From Sphingomonas panacis (GTDB taxonomy: Bacteria; Pseudomonadota; Alphaproteobacteria; Sphingomonadales; Sphingomonadaceae): a stretch of DNA of 64,000 nt. Within the stretch, counting starts at the first letter, position 1; the number at the start of each line of letters is the position of its first letter. The DNA lies in NCBI RefSeq assembly GCF_001717955.1, contig NZ_CP014168.1, forward strand, positions 1,240,001 through 1,304,000, given 5' to 3'. The notes under the pieces are model-generated. The model searched no databases. It saw only the letters and a program-made list of their open reading frames with translations, and was not told where the DNA came from. Positions 63,543 to 64,000 of the stretch are shown piece by piece. A program made the translations under genes and the position numbers.

Positions 63543-64000
63543 ATGGGCGAGACGATGACATTGCGTGCGATCCTTGGCCGGGGCGTGCTGGCCGGATGGG
63601 TTCTGGGCATGGCCGGCTGCGCCACGCCGCCGGTGAAGCCACCGCCGGTTGTCGCGACGGTGCCGCCACCCCCTCCGCAGATGCCGGCGGGTGGCTATAT
63701 CGGCATGAAGATTCCGCACAAACTGGCGGACGGCACGTACGTCACGCCCAACATCGCCAACACCGATCAGGCCGCAGTGTGGCATCTGCGCAATGCCCTG
63801 AATGTCGCTGCGCTCGGTTGCGATCACGCGGGCGGCGGAATCGTCGAACCTTATAACGCATGGCTCACGACGCATGCCGCCGTGCTCGATCATTACCTTC
63901 AGGCCTATCGTCACGAATGGCAAGCCACCGGCTGGTGGGACTGGGAGCGGGTTTACGACAACAACCAGACGCGGATCTACAATTTCTACAGTCAGCCGAC
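63543..64000 (+). CDS. Partial predicted lipoprotein, runs off the right edge
   Basis: The 5' part of a gene opens with ATG at 63543 (or 63555, MTLRAILGRGVLAGWVL) and contains a lipobox (GMAGCATPP), a Pro/Val-rich linker and then MKIPHKLADGTYVTPNIANT. A domain follows with Trp/Tyr-rich sequence (TGWWDWERVYDNNQTRIYNF) to the window end, 152 codons without a stop. Two cysteines are visible (lipobox and C82 in LGCDHAGGG, counting from the first ATG). I recognise no family; an envelope location is inferred from the signal only. Confidence 0.6.
   Translation, partial: MGETMTLRAILGRGVLAGWVLGMAGCATPPVKPPPVVATVPPPPPQMPAGGYIGMKIPHKLADGTYVTPNIANTDQAAVWHLRNALNVAALGCDHAGGGIVEPYNAWLTTHAAVLDHYLQAYRHEWQATGWWDWERVYDNNQTRIYNFYSQP

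Overview
The window is a GC-rich (roughly two thirds G+C) chromosomal segment of an alphaproteobacterium, most probably Sphingomonas or a close sphingomonad. The signs are many 4-base stop/start overlaps (ATGA, GTGA, TGATG), an Atm1-type ABC exporter, a CrtZ carotenoid hydroxylase, a RibBX-type riboflavin enzyme and intergenic palindromes typical of that family. This assignment rests on gene content and style, not on a database search. Nearly all of it is core housekeeping DNA. The only mobile element seen is one ISAs1-type insertion sequence.

Layout. 1-14 kb: a divergent DapF-like epimerase, a very large DUF2339 membrane protein, an XRE/S24-like regulator, the envelope set rodZ-like/cpoB/tilS/ftsH, an Atm1-like exporter, two small proteins and a CNNM/CBS (HlyC/CorC) protein. 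14-22 kb: an OmpA-type lipoprotein, tadA, rpmB, a phytase-esterase-like protein, a glycine-zipper protein, acetoacetyl-CoA reductase, hemH and an orphan molybdopterin hydroxylase subunit overlapping hemH. 22-30 kb: a tightly overlapped lgt/midA/GNAT/pgeF operon, a Cys/Met-metabolism PLP enzyme and a secreted GH92 mannosidase. 29.8-31.0 kb: the ISAs1 element. 31-38 kb: a LysR regulator divergent from a complete RND tripartite efflux operon. 38-45 kb: tyrA-like, GNAT, ssb, feoAB with a Fur-like box, COQ9, an EamA permease and an Old Yellow Enzyme.

45-54 kb: the riboflavin operon ribD-ribE-ribBX-ribH, a small membrane protein, tonB, gltX, a YcxB-like protein, prs, and a TauE/SafE permease overlapping crtZ. 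54-64 kb: sucC (without sucD), etfBA, a PhyH-family oxygenase, DUF3072, infC with a probable AUA start, tRNA-Leu(GAG), a zinc-ribbon membrane protein, ftsE/ftsX/ydcF/plsC, and a partial lipoprotein at the right edge.

The most distinctive unexplained structure is a set of dispersed intergenic palindrome families. One copy is a perfect 68-bp inverted repeat. Another sits inside the ftsX-ydcF junction, where it forms a 37-codon open frame that preserves stop/start coupling. Other points of note are the ribX domain without the GTP cyclohydrolase zinc cysteines, the absence of a canonical start for midA, and the altered active-site motif of the DapF-like protein. I found no CRISPR array, prophage, toxin-antitoxin pair or recognisable defence island, and nothing I would call a new multi-gene system.
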